This document shows, piece by piece, positions 54,716 through 63,909 of a DNA stretch of 64,000 nucleotides. The stretch is from contig NZ_QCXX01000007.1 of NCBI RefSeq assembly GCF_003071065.1, positions 354,164 through 418,163 on the forward strand, in the 5' to 3' direction. Positions within the stretch are counted from its first letter, which is position 1. The number at the start of each line of letters is the position of its first letter. This DNA comes from Sphingobacterium athyrii. GTDB taxonomy: Bacteria; Bacteroidota; Bacteroidia; Sphingobacteriales; Sphingobacteriaceae. The notes under the pieces were generated by a model. The model saw nothing but the letters and a program-made list of their open reading frames with translations, ran no database searches and was not told where the DNA came from. The translations under genes were made by a program, and so were the position numbers.

Positions 54716-54865
54716 ACAACAAAGTTAAGGATTAAAAATGTAATTTTTATCCGGCAATTTGTTGGATTTATATCATAAAAACTTATCGAATGACGGCAAT
54801 AATAGAATAATGAAACAAAAATTAGGATATTTGTGTTGATTATCTATTGATCTAAATACTATACT

Positions 54866-57124
54866 ATGCGATTGAGTCAATCCTTATCCCTTTTATTGCT
54901 TGGGGGAACTTGCATTTTCGGTGCACAGGCCCAAACTAATTTTGATCTAATACCCAAGCCATCCAAGGTGACCGTAGCGACCGGAATATATAACATCCCA
55001 ACGCAGCTCTCCGTTATTGTTTCAGACGATTTTCAGGCTGCGGCGCAATTGCTTACCGAGCATCCCGCAATCAAAGGCTTAACCTTTGAGGTGCTAAAGA
55101 AAAATAAAAAAACTCCAAAAGAAGGTTTTCGTATTATTAAAGCTGTTGATGCAGACAACTTGAGCAAAAATGCGTATTCGATTCAAATTGATGAAAAAGG
55201 TCTTCTGCTTAAAGCCTGGGATACGCCGCAGGTCATCAATGGGATTTATACCTTGATTCAGTTGGGTTACCTACAGACTGACCCCAGCCAAATAGCATTT
55301 GCAACAATCGTCGATGAACCTCGTTTTTCTTACCGCGGGCTTCATTTGGATGTTTCCCGTCATTTTATGCCGCTCTCTTTCGTGAAGAAATATATCGACG
55401 TCATGGCCATTTATAAGTTCAATAACTTTCACTGGCACCTGACAGATGGCGCCGGATGGCGATTGGAAATTAAAAAATATCCGGAATTAACACAAAAGGC
55501 TGCCTGGCGTACACATGCGCATTGGAAAGATTGGTGGAACAATGGCCGTCAGTATGTAGAAAAAGGAAATCCGAATGCAAGTGGCGGCTTTTATACACAG
55601 GAAGAAGCGCGTGAACTGGTAGACTACGCTGCTCGAAAAGGCATCAATGTCATTCCTGAAATAGAAATGCCCGGACACTCGGAAGAAGTACTGGCCGTGT
55701 ATCCCGAACTCTCCTGTTCGGGTAAACCCTACAGCCAGGGTGAATTTTGCATCGGCAATGAAAAGACTTTTGAGTTCTTAAAAAATGTACTGGATGAAGT
55801 ACTCACCATATTCCCTTCCCAATACATCCATATTGGCGGGGACGAAGCCGAAAAGAAACATTGGGAAAAATGTCCAAAAGACCAGGCCCTGATGCAAAAG
55901 GAAGGTTTAAAATCAGTAGATGAATTACAAAGCTATGCCATCAAGCAAATGGATTTATACCTGCAATCAAAAGGCCGAAAGCTTATCGGCTGGGATGAAA
56001 TCTTGCAAGGCGGTCTGACTGAAGGTGCCACGGTCATGAGCTGGCGCGGCGAAGACGGAGGAATAAATGCGGCAAATGCCGGCCATGATGTCATTATGAC
56101 TCCCGGTTCACACCTGTATTTTGATTCTTATCAGACCGATCCAAGGACACAACCCGAAGCAATTGGCGGATACCTAACCCTCGATAAGGTATATTCTTAT
56201 GATCCTATTCCAAACGCGATACAAGCGGACAAGGCGAAACACATCCTTGGTGCACAAGCTAATATTTGGACAGAATATGTACCGACGACAGAGCACGTTG
56301 AATATATGGTATTTCCGCGAGCATTAGCGTTATCCGAAGTCAATTGGACCGCAAAAGATGCAAAAAGCTGGCCGAACTTTCAACGCAGAATACAATCACA
56401 TTATAAATTGCTACAGGAGCTGAATCTGAACTATTATCGTCCATCATTCAATGTTGCTTATACAGCGTCTTATAATGCAATTAAAAACAACAACAAAATT
56501 ACACTTACAACAGAGCAATTAAACACGGATCAGATCCGATATACCATTGATGGAAGTGAACCTAAGATTCAGTCGACACCATATACCGGTCCATTTGAAC
56601 TGAGTTCAACAGGACATATCAACGCAGCATACTTTCAGGACTCTATCAAAATAGGCCCTACATTATCCTTTGATATTGATATTCATCGTGCCATTGGAAA
56701 AAAAGTAACGTACAATACGCAATGGTCAGGATATCCAGCGCAAAAAGATTCGACTTTAACCAATGGGCTAATGGGAGGCCTGTCTTATCACGATGGACAA
56801 TGGCAGGGTTTTACCAGCCCGATTGATGTTGTCGTTGATTTGGAAAGAAGGGAAGAAATCCATCAAGTTGCCATGAATTTCATGCAAATGATAGGTCCCG
56901 GAGTTTATATGCCCGGGGAAATGGAGGTTCTCGTTTCTGACAATGGTCGTACATTCCGTTCAATAGGGACAGTAAAAAACGATGTATCCGATAAAGAATC
57001 CAAATTGACATTTAAACGCTTCGAGCTGAAACTTAATAAAGCGCAGCAGGCACGCTACATAAAAATCAAAGCCAGCAACCCGAAAAAAGGATATTTATTT
57101 ACAGATGAAATCATTGTTTATTAA
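54866..57124 (+). CDS. Secreted GH20 beta-N-acetylhexosaminidase
   Basis: 752 residues. Seen: signal peptide (about 1-23), GH20b-type N-terminal domain (about 24-145), catalytic TIM barrel with 'RFSYRGLHLDVSRHF', 'FHWHLTDGAGWRLEI' and catalytic Asp326-Glu327 in 'HIGGDEAEKKHW', then a chitobiase-type C-terminal domain ('IRYTIDGSEPKIQSTPYTGPF') and a C-terminal F5/8C-like region. Removes terminal GlcNAc or GalNAc from chitooligomers or glycoproteins in the periplasm or at the surface. Single gene with a terminator. Related in theme to the GH2, GH109 and FGE genes in this window. Confidence 0.94.
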   Translation: MRLSQSLSLLLLGGTCIFGAQAQTNFDLIPKPSKVTVATGIYNIPTQLSVIVSDDFQAAAQLLTEHPAIKGLTFEVLKKNKKTPKEGFRIIKAVDADNLSKNAYSIQIDEKGLLLKAWDTPQVINGIYTLIQLGYLQTDPSQIAFATIVDEPRFSYRGLHLDVSRHFMPLSFVKKYIDVMAIYKFNNFHWHLTDGAGWRLEIKKYPELTQKAAWRTHAHWKDWWNNGRQYVEKGNPNASGGFYTQEEARELVDYAARKGINVIPEIEMPGHSEEVLAVYPELSCSGKPYSQGEFCIGNEKTFEFLKNVLDEVLTIFPSQYIHIGGDEAEKKHWEKCPKDQALMQKEGLKSVDELQSYAIKQMDLYLQSKGRKLIGWDEILQGGLTEGATVMSWRGEDGGINAANAGHDVIMTPGSHLYFDSYQTDPRTQPEAIGGYLTLDKVYSYDPIPNAIQADKAKHILGAQANIWTEYVPTTEHVEYMVFPRALALSEVNWTAKDAKSWPNFQRRIQSHYKLLQELNLNYYRPSFNVAYTASYNAIKNNNKITLTTEQLNTDQIRYTIDGSEPKIQSTPYTGPFELSSTGHINAAYFQDSIKIGPTLSFDIDIHRAIGKKVTYNTQWSGYPAQKDSTLTNGLMGGLSYHDGQWQGFTSPIDVVVDLERREEIHQVAMNFMQMIGPGVYMPGEMEVLVSDNGRTFRSIGTVKNDVSDKESKLTFKRFELKLNKAQQARYIKIKASNPKKGYLFTDEIIVY

Positions 57125-57146
57125 CAGAAAATAAGCAATTCCCGAT

Positions 57147-57190
57147 ACTAGTTGGAGAACCTATTCCTTACGTTTTCCAACTAGTTATTC
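57147..57190 (+). terminator. Terminator after GH20 gene
   Basis: 14-bp stem ACTAGTTGGAGAAC/GTTTTCCAACTAGT with one wobble (57147-57160 with 57172-57185), 11-nt loop and a weak T-rich tail. Confidence 0.75.
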
Positions 57191-57276
57191 CTATTTTCAA
57201 GACCACTTTTCTAACAAAGCTCATTTTATTTTGAAATATTCTTAAAATAAATACTTCATTTTCAAAATTTAAAATG

Positions 57277-57284
57277 TAACTTTG
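57277..57284 (+). promoter_or_regulatory. Candidate -7 box upstream of carB
   Basis: TAACTTTG fits TAnnTTTG, about 100 nt before the carB start. No TTTG is found at the 19-nt spacing. The leader between is unremarkable. Confidence 0.4.
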
Positions 57285-57385
57285 CACTCCGACAAAGCAG
57301 TCGGAATGACCCTTCCCCATGAGCTATTTTTGATTGTCTTTGCTCAGATTTACAATAGGAAATTTAATTTTTTGAACTAGATATA

Positions 57386-60205
57386 ATGCCAAGAAACACT
57401 TCCATTAAGTCGGTTTTAATCATCGGATCAGGTCCCATCGTTATCGGTCAAGCTTGTGAATTTGATTATTCTGGATCTCAAGCATCCCTTTCATTGAAAG
57501 AAGAAGGTATTGAAGTATCCATCATCAACTCAAACCCTGCAACAATCATGACGGACAAAGTTGTTGCAGACAATGTCTATTTACTTCCATTAACGTGCGA
57601 AAGTATTGAAGAGATATTGCAAAAACATAACATTGACGCAGTACTTCCTACCATGGGTGGCCAGACCGCTTTGAACTTATGTATCGAAGCATCCAACCTG
57701 GGCCTTTGGGAAAAATACAACGTAAAAGTTATCGGTGTTGATGTTGCTGCCATTGAAAAAACTGAAAACCGTGAAGAATTCCGTCAATTAATGGTTGATA
57801 TTGGTGTGGGTGTTGCAACTTCAAAGATTGCAAACTCATTCCTGGAAGGTAAAGAAGCAGCACAAGAAATTGGTTATCCTCTTGTTATACGTCCTTCCTA
57901 CACCCTAGCCGGTACAGGTGGTGGATTTGTACACAGAAAAGAAGATTTTGATGCGGCTTTAAATAGAGGTTTACATGCTTCGCCGACACATGAGGTTTTG
58001 GTAGAGCAGGCCGTGTTGGGTTGGAAAGAATTCGAATTAGAATTGCTTCGCGATACCAACGACAATGTCATCATCATCTGTACCATTGAAAACTTCGATC
58101 CAATGGGTATCCATACGGGAGACTCGATCACGGTTGCACCGGGAATGACATTATCAGACAAATGTTACCAAGATATGCGTAATCAGGCTATCCTGATGAT
58201 GCGCTCGATCGGCACATTTGCGGGTGGATGTAACGTGCAATTCTCTGTTAATCCAGAAAATGAAGAAATCATCGCAATCGAAATCAATCCACGTGTATCC
58301 CGCTCATCTGCTTTAGCATCAAAAGCAACTGGTTACCCAATTGCAAAAATTGCCGCTAAATTAGCGATCGGATATAACCTGGATGAGTTGCAAAATCAGA
58401 TTACTAAAACAACATCGGCATACTTCGAACCAACATTAGATTACGTTATCGTGAAAATCCCGCGTTTCAACTTTGATAAATTCAAAGGTGCAAACAAGGA
58501 ATTAGGCCTGCAGATGAAAGCGGTAGGTGAAGTAATGGCAATCGGACGTACATTTATCGAAGCTTTACAGAAAGCATGTCAATCACTTGAAACAGGTCGT
58601 GCCGGTCTAGGTGCTGATGGTCGTCAATGGAGAAATCTTGACGAAATTATGGATAGCTTGGAACATCCAAGTGGAGACCGTCTATTCCATATCAAAGATG
58701 CATTCGAATTAGGTGTTCCTTTGGAATCAATCCGTAAAGCAACTCGTATCGACAAATGGTTCTTAGTACAGATCCAAGAGTTGGTACACCTGGAGCAAGA
58801 ATTACGTCGTTACCAATTGAATAACATTCCACGCGATTTCTTTATGACCTTAAAACAAAAAGGTTATTCAGATGTACAGATTGCTTGGTTGTTAGGTAAT
58901 GTAACAGAAGATCAGGTATATGATCGTCGTAAGGAACTTGGCATCAACCGGGTTTACAAAATGGTTGATACTTGTGCCGCGGAATTCCCAGCACAAACTC
59001 CATATTACTATTCAACATTTGAAGAAGAAAACGAATCCATCTCTTCAGACAAAAAGAAAATCATTGTATTAGGTTCAGGTCCTAACCGTATCGGTCAAGG
59101 TATCGAGTTCGATTACTCTTGTGTACACGGGTTATTGGCTGCGAAAGAATGTGGTTACGAAGCAATCATGGTGAACTGTAACCCGGAGACTGTATCTACG
59201 GACTTCAACATGGCCGATAAATTATATTTCGAGCCTGTATTCTGGGAGCATGTCCGTGAGATCATCGAATTGGAAAAACCAGAAGGTGTAATCGTTCAAT
59301 TAGGTGGACAGACAGCACTTAAAATGGCTGAACGCTTAGAGCAACTTGGCGTAAAAATCATCGGTACATCATTCGAGAATATGGACTTGGCGGAAGACCG
59401 TGGCCGTTTCTCTGATCTATTGAAAGAATTAAATATTCCATATCCAAAATATGGCGTAGCTACTTCGGCAGAAGAGGCTTTACAAGTAGCCAACGAAGTT
59501 GGTTACCCAGTATTGGTTCGCCCTTCGTATGTATTGGGTGGACAAGGGATGAGCATTGTCATCAATGATGAGGACCTTGAAAAAGCGGTTGTTAACTTAT
59601 TGAAAAACCTTCCCGGTAACCATATCCTGATCGACCATTTCTTGGATCGCGCTGAAGAAGCGGAATCAGATTCCATCTGTGATGGTGAAGATGTACATAT
59701 CATCGGTATGATGGAGCACATTGAGCCTGCAGGTATTCACTCTGGAGACTCATCGGCGGTATTACCTCCATTCGGACTCTCACAAGCTGTTCAGGATAAA
59801 ATGGAAGAATACTCGATCAAGTTAGCGAAAGCACTAAATGTACGTGGTCTATTAAACATTCAATTTGCTGTCAAAGGTGAAAATGTGTATGTCATCGAGG
59901 CTAACCCACGTGCATCACGTACTGTTCCTTTCATTGCGAAAGCGTATGATGTTCCTTACATCAACATCGCGACAAAAGTCATGTTAGGTGTCAATAAATT
60001 GAGTGACTTCACCATCGAACGTAAATTGAAAGGATACGCGATTAAAGAGCCTGTATTCTCCTTCAATAAATTCCCTGAGGTAGACAAACAATTAGGCCCT
60101 GAAATGAAATCAACCGGTGAAGCGATCCGCTTTATCAAAGATCTTCAAGATCCATATTTCAGAGAATTGTACAATCAAAAATCAATGTTTTTGAATGCAC
60201 AATAA
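57386..60205 (+). CDS. carB: Carbamoyl-phosphate synthase large subunit (short form)
   Basis: 939 residues. Two ATP-grasp halves are clear: N-half 'IGSGPIVIGQACEFDYSGSQA' and 'RPSYTLAGTGGGFV', C-half 'LGSGPNRIGQGIEFDYSCVH' and 'RPSYVLGGQGMSIV', each with a preATP-grasp and an ATP-grasp domain. The protein ends after 'KDLQDPYFRELYNQKSMFLNAQ', so the C-terminal MGS-like allosteric domain of about 130 residues in E. coli CarB (1073 residues) is absent. Makes carbamoyl phosphate for pyrimidines and arginine. carA is not adjacent. Confidence 0.96.
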   Translation: MPRNTSIKSVLIIGSGPIVIGQACEFDYSGSQASLSLKEEGIEVSIINSNPATIMTDKVVADNVYLLPLTCESIEEILQKHNIDAVLPTMGGQTALNLCIEASNLGLWEKYNVKVIGVDVAAIEKTENREEFRQLMVDIGVGVATSKIANSFLEGKEAAQEIGYPLVIRPSYTLAGTGGGFVHRKEDFDAALNRGLHASPTHEVLVEQAVLGWKEFELELLRDTNDNVIIICTIENFDPMGIHTGDSITVAPGMTLSDKCYQDMRNQAILMMRSIGTFAGGCNVQFSVNPENEEIIAIEINPRVSRSSALASKATGYPIAKIAAKLAIGYNLDELQNQITKTTSAYFEPTLDYVIVKIPRFNFDKFKGANKELGLQMKAVGEVMAIGRTFIEALQKACQSLETGRAGLGADGRQWRNLDEIMDSLEHPSGDRLFHIKDAFELGVPLESIRKATRIDKWFLVQIQELVHLEQELRRYQLNNIPRDFFMTLKQKGYSDVQIAWLLGNVTEDQVYDRRKELGINRVYKMVDTCAAEFPAQTPYYYSTFEEENESISSDKKKIIVLGSGPNRIGQGIEFDYSCVHGLLAAKECGYEAIMVNCNPETVSTDFNMADKLYFEPVFWEHVREIIELEKPEGVIVQLGGQTALKMAERLEQLGVKIIGTSFENMDLAEDRGRFSDLLKELNIPYPKYGVATSAEEALQVANEVGYPVLVRPSYVLGGQGMSIVINDEDLEKAVVNLLKNLPGNHILIDHFLDRAEEAESDSICDGEDVHIIGMMEHIEPAGIHSGDSSAVLPPFGLSQAVQDKMEEYSIKLAKALNVRGLLNIQFAVKGENVYVIEANPRASRTVPFIAKAYDVPYINIATKVMLGVNKLSDFTIERKLKGYAIKEPVFSFNKFPEVDKQLGPEMKSTGEAIRFIKDLQDPYFRELYNQKSMFLNAQ

Positions 60206-60213
60206 GGTGTCTC

Positions 60214-60258
60214 TATAAAATAGAAAAGGCTTGCAATGCAAGCCTTTTCTATTTTATA
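60214..60258. terminator. Bidirectional terminator between carB and the FGE-type gene
   Basis: A perfect 21-bp inverted repeat (60214-60234 with 60238-60258) with 3-nt loop. It ends 53 nt after carB and on the minus strand contains the stop codon (TAG) of the FGE-type gene. Confidence 0.92.
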
Positions 60259-61286
60259 TCTTTTACACATCGGAAACCTACATTATTTGTTGGGCTATTG
60301 ACCTCCCCTTTTCCCCTGCTTCCCGCTTTATAACGTTCACAATATTGATCATTGCAGAGAAATGATCCACCACGCTGAACACGTTTTTCAAGATTAGGTT
60401 CCTGTGGATCATAGGAGTTTTCAGGTCCTTTGGGATTTGCCACCGTGCTACTCTTGTAATAATCCGGACGGTAGTAATCGGAGCACCATTCCCAGACATT
60501 CCCTTCCATATCATAGAGTCCTAAAGCATTTGCCTGAAAAGATTTTACGGGAGCGGCTCCCTCATATCCATCTTCTTTTGAATCTTCAACCGGAAATTTT
60601 CCTTGGTATATATTTGCAGTCCACTTACCATTGGGCTTAAGCTCGTTTCCCCAATAGTACAGGTCCTCATTCGTATCCTTACCCGAGCGGGCAGCATATT
60701 CCCATTCCGCCTCTGTAGGCAATCGCTTTCCTGCCCATTTTGCATAAGCATCAGCATCTTCATAGGCGACCTGAACAACGGGGTAATTCATTTTATCTTT
60801 TATTGAACTATCAGGCCCTTCGGGATGTTGCCAATTTGCGCCGGGAACGTATTCCCACCACATCAGATAATTATTTAAGGAATTAAGCTCTTTGGGTTTC
60901 GAGAATACGGCAGATCCGGGGACAAGCATATTCGGATCCACACCGGGAAAATCTTTTGGATCCAATTTCCGCTCGGCTACCGTCACATATCCTGTTTCCT
61001 TTACAAATTGAGCAAATTGGGCATTTGTTACCTCGTGTTCATCCATGTAAAATGAAGTGAGTTCGACCTGATGTACAGGCTTACTATCTTCAAAATTTGA
61101 ACTTCCCATCAAGAATTTACCACCTTCGATTAGAACCATCTTTCCAACAGCGGCATTGCTTTGTTTGGATAACTGAGATTTGATCATGCCAGCTCGTGTA
61201 GGTATATTTTCACCAACACAACATGAGAGTGTATCTTTTGTGGAAAACAGAGATAGACAGGCAACTAGCGTCAGATTGATTAACAT
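60249..61286 (-). CDS. Formylglycine-generating enzyme-type (SUMF1) secreted protein
   Basis: 345 residues. Seen: N-terminal hydrophobic export segment, then the FGE-sulfatase domain (about 47-343) with 'MVLIEGGKFLMGSSNFEDSKPVHQVELTSFYMDEHEVTNAQF', 'AKWAGKRLPTEAEWEYAARSG', 'GLYDMEGNVWEWCSDYY' segments, and 'RGGSFLCNDQYCERYKAGSRG', in which Cys311 and Cys316 have the same five-residue spacing as the catalytic pair in human FGE. Many SUMF1-domain proteins (for example gliding proteins) lack these cysteines, so their presence favours genuine activity on a secreted sulfatase. No sulfatase is in the window. Confidence 0.9.
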   Translation of the reverse strand: MLINLTLVACLSLFSTKDTLSCCVGENIPTRAGMIKSQLSKQSNAAVGKMVLIEGGKFLMGSSNFEDSKPVHQVELTSFYMDEHEVTNAQFAQFVKETGYVTVAERKLDPKDFPGVDPNMLVPGSAVFSKPKELNSLNNYLMWWEYVPGANWQHPEGPDSSIKDKMNYPVVQVAYEDADAYAKWAGKRLPTEAEWEYAARSGKDTNEDLYYWGNELKPNGKWTANIYQGKFPVEDSKEDGYEGAAPVKSFQANALGLYDMEGNVWEWCSDYYRPDYYKSSTVANPKGPENSYDPQEPNLEKRVQRGGSFLCNDQYCERYKAGSRGKGEVNSPTNNVGFRCVKDIK

Positions 61287-61301
61287 ACCTAAAGATAAAC
61301 A

Positions 61302-61334
61302 TAAAAGGGGAACAATAAAATGCTCCCCTTTTAA
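61302..61334 (-). terminator. Terminator between GH109-type gene and FGE-type gene
   Basis: 10-bp stem TAAAAGGGGA/TCCCCTTTTA (61302-61311 with 61324-61333) with T-rich sequence on the minus strand. It lies 21 bp past the GH109-type stop, so the two genes are likely separate transcripts. Confidence 0.75.
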
Positions 61335-61354
61335 TTATTGAACAAATGCAGATT

Positions 61355-62761
61355 TTATACATCCAATTGTACATTTTCCTTTTTCGCATTTTTGGAGCGA
61401 ATAGGCGTATTCCCACCACCTTTTAGTGTAATATCTACGGGATTATTGCTTTTCCAGGCGCCTTTTGTAAAATCAGGTACAGCCACAGTTTTACAGTTCT
61501 TTTCAACAGATTCAAAGCTCAATGGCACGATACAGCTCCACGAAGCAGCATCGTAAACGTCCTGATCCAATGGCAATCCGTTACGCAGACAATCGATTAA
61601 ACGCCAGTCCATCATAAAATCCATTCCGCCGTGACCGCCAACTTCTTTGGCTTTATCACCGATATATTTCACCAATTCGGGCGTGTATTTATCATACAGC
61701 TCCTTGAGTTTCTCCTCCTTGATGAATTCATGGCCAAATGCAATATTTTCCGTAGGATATTTTTGGGCAAAACCTTTCGTGCCACTCAGTGTGTGTAGTC
61801 TAGAGTAGGGTCTAGGAGAGGTGACATCATGTTGCAGCATAATCGTTTTTCCTTTTGCGGTACGAATAAGCGTTGTATTCATATTACCACGGTATTTCTT
61901 TCCGACAAATTCCTGAAAGAAAGAATCTTTGCCTGCTAGTTCTTTTGCCTTCTCACCCATCATAAAATCATTGGATGACATGGCTACAAGATGGTCCATC
62001 TTGTCTCCTCTGTTGATATTTAAACACTGTGCGACGGGGCCAAGTCCATGAGTTGGGTATAGGTTACCATTATACTTGATATTTTCCCGTAAACGCCACA
62101 TCTGATCGTAACCATTCTTTGCGAAATTTAAATCCAACAAATCATGGATATAAGCTCCCTCACCGTGGATTAATTCACCAAATAGACCTTGGCGGGCCAT
62201 ATTCAATGTCAACATTTCGAAAAAGTCGTAGCAACAATTCTCCAACATCATGCAATGTTTTTTTGTTGTTTCAGATGTTTTGACGACCTCCCAACAATCT
62301 TTTATTGTCAGCGCAATTGGCACTTCACAAGCCACATGATTACCAGCTTTCATTGCCGCAATACTCATGAGTGCATGGTAATCCCAAGGCGTGCAAATAT
62401 AGACAAGATCTAACTTCTCCTCTTTCAGCAATGATTTCCAGCCATCTTCTCCTGAGTAAGACTTTGCAGCGTTCAAGCCCTTAGAAGTAAGAATCTTCTG
62501 TGCTTTCTCAACACGTTCAGGGTGTTTATCGCAAAGTGCAACGATCTCACAACCTTCGATAAAAGACAGTCGTTCGACTGCTCCGGGACCACGCATCCCC
62601 AATCCAATTACAGCAACTCTCACCTTATCAATTTTGGGCGCAGCATAACCGCACATATTAAATGCTTCTGCAGTCGCATTGGCATTAACCAAAGTAGGAA
62701 GTGAAACAGCCAGTGATGATAAAATCCCGGCTTTTTTTAAAAAATCTCTTCTAGAATCCAT
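61355..62761 (-). CDS. Gfo/Idh/MocA oxidoreductase, GH109-like (Tat-exported)
   Basis: 468 residues. Seen: a full twin-arginine motif SRRDFLK at residues 3-9, a NAD-binding Rossmann segment 'VRVAVIGLGMRGPGAVERL', and the characteristic 'HGLGPVAQCLNINRGDKMDHLVAMSS' shared with alpha-N-acetylgalactosaminidases of family GH109, which use NAD+ in a redox-assisted glycosidase mechanism. Tat export of a folded, cofactor-bound enzyme fits. Likely trims GalNAc or a related sugar from glycans at the cell surface. The LacI-like inverted repeat at 62948-62984 lies upstream. Confidence 0.88.
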   Translation of the reverse strand: MDSRRDFLKKAGILSSLAVSLPTLVNANATAEAFNMCGYAAPKIDKVRVAVIGLGMRGPGAVERLSFIEGCEIVALCDKHPERVEKAQKILTSKGLNAAKSYSGEDGWKSLLKEEKLDLVYICTPWDYHALMSIAAMKAGNHVACEVPIALTIKDCWEVVKTSETTKKHCMMLENCCYDFFEMLTLNMARQGLFGELIHGEGAYIHDLLDLNFAKNGYDQMWRLRENIKYNGNLYPTHGLGPVAQCLNINRGDKMDHLVAMSSNDFMMGEKAKELAGKDSFFQEFVGKKYRGNMNTTLIRTAKGKTIMLQHDVTSPRPYSRLHTLSGTKGFAQKYPTENIAFGHEFIKEEKLKELYDKYTPELVKYIGDKAKEVGGHGGMDFMMDWRLIDCLRNGLPLDQDVYDAASWSCIVPLSFESVEKNCKTVAVPDFTKGAWKSNNPVDITLKGGGNTPIRSKNAKKENVQLDV

Positions 62762-62947
62762 AATTTAAAGTCATGTAAATTTAAAGGGACCAATTGGTCC
62801 CTCTAAAAAATCACCTATTTTAAAACAAACTAAACAGTCAATAAGAAAAATCCCTTTGGATTTGGATTTATATTTGGTTCTTACTAAAGAACTTAATCTC
62901 TTTAACAATAATATAACACTTTTCTCAAAATAAAAAATCAAACTTGA

Positions 62948-62984
62948 AAGCAATCGTTTGTTTAATCTACACAAACGATTGCTT
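62948..62984. promoter_or_regulatory. Inverted repeat, LacI-operator-like, upstream of GH109-type gene
   Basis: AAGCAATCGTTTGT (62948-62961) and its exact reverse complement (62971-62984) flank a 9-nt spacer. Each arm has the near-palindrome CAATCGTTTG centred on CG, as in LacI/GalR operators. It is about 187 bp before the GH109-type start. It could equally be an RNA hairpin; no adjacent gene ends here. Confidence 0.4.
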
Positions 62985-63589
62985 AATTTATTATTATCTT
63001 GTCTTTTTAATGAAAAGTATCGCATCACAGTAAATACGCTATTCCAATCTCAGGGTAAAATCCGAAAAAACATATACAAAAACTTTACTCCTGTATTCTC
63101 CCATCGTTAGGTCTTATTGTGGGGCCTTTTTTGAATAGTTATCTAAAATATTTTATCATTAAACCGAAATTTAATGGTTATATCTTCAACTCAGTCTTCG
63201 GCTAATTCCTATGTGTTAAAGATTCCAAATTTGAACCTTTAGTAGCAAATTACATATTAATGAACTCCTCTTTGCATATCCAGCGATAAAATAAGAATAG
63301 TTGATCGACCAAGTTAGCTCAATGAACGAAGCTATCAAATCTATTTTCCAAGCGAAAAGGGAAAAAGCCAATAAGGTGCGGTGGATAGTGTCAGATGATT
63401 ATTAGTCAGTCCTTTGGAACAACATTATTCTGAATGGTCTTTATGGTCCTTGTTCCGTAGCTGTTCCCCGGGGTTTCCCCACCCGGAGCTTCTTCATAGA
63501 GAACATCGGCCGGAAGCATGGTATCGGCAAAGGGAGATAAAAGAACCGGGGGGCAAATAAAAGATCCTTTGGAAAGGAGATATGACCTA

Positions 63590-63627
63590 AACGAAAGAAG
63601 CCCTTGACTGTTTCCAGCAAGGGCTTC
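63590..63627 (-). terminator. Terminator of the rRNA operon
   Basis: 10-bp stem GAAGCCCTTG/CAAGGGCTTC (63597-63606 with 63618-63627), 11-nt loop, with a T/C-rich tail on the minus strand. It is 12 nt past the 3' end of 5S rRNA. Confidence 0.8.
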
Positions 63628-63638
63628 CGTGTAAAAAA

Positions 63639-63745
63639 AGGCACCGACCTACTCTCCCACCTGTTACGGCAATACCATCGGCTCTGGCGGGCTTGACTGC
63701 TCTGTTCGGAATGGGAAGAGGTAGACACCGCCGATATAGGCACCT
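63639..63745 (-). rRNA. rrf: 5S ribosomal RNA
   Basis: About 107 nt on the minus strand. Terminal helix AGGTGCC pairs with GGTGCCT; conserved segments include 'CCTCTTCCCATTCCGAACAG' (loop B/C region), 'GCAGTCAAGCC' and 'GGTGGGAGAGTAGGTC'. Boundaries set by the terminal helix and may be off by one or two bases. Confidence 0.95.
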
Positions 63746-63909
63746 AAAGATTTTTTTAGATATGAGATATGAGTACCGGGATCCTGTTAGGTCCCACATA
63801 GCACGCATACATGTCCACGTCTAAATGACATATATATTGAAAGAGGTTCGTTTCTTTTTGTTATTCTTTTCGTTTCAAAAATTAAAGAGGAAGACAACAG
63901 TGTCTGTCT

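Larger units (their letters stand above)
62762..63638. other. Long intergenic region between GH109-type gene and 5S rRNA
   Basis: 877 bp without a supportable gene. It holds an inverted repeat at 62948-62984, a short weak hairpin near 63110 ('AGGTC...GGGCCTTTTTT'), a GC-rich patch at about 63440-63560, and the rRNA-operon terminator at 63590-63627. Open frames at 62771-63028 and 63441-63743 are AT-run or antisense artefacts. Confidence 0.5.

Noticed and set aside
63441..63743. Minus-strand 100-codon frame
   Set aside because: Its first half is the 5S rRNA gene and the remainder is the terminator and GC-rich patch.
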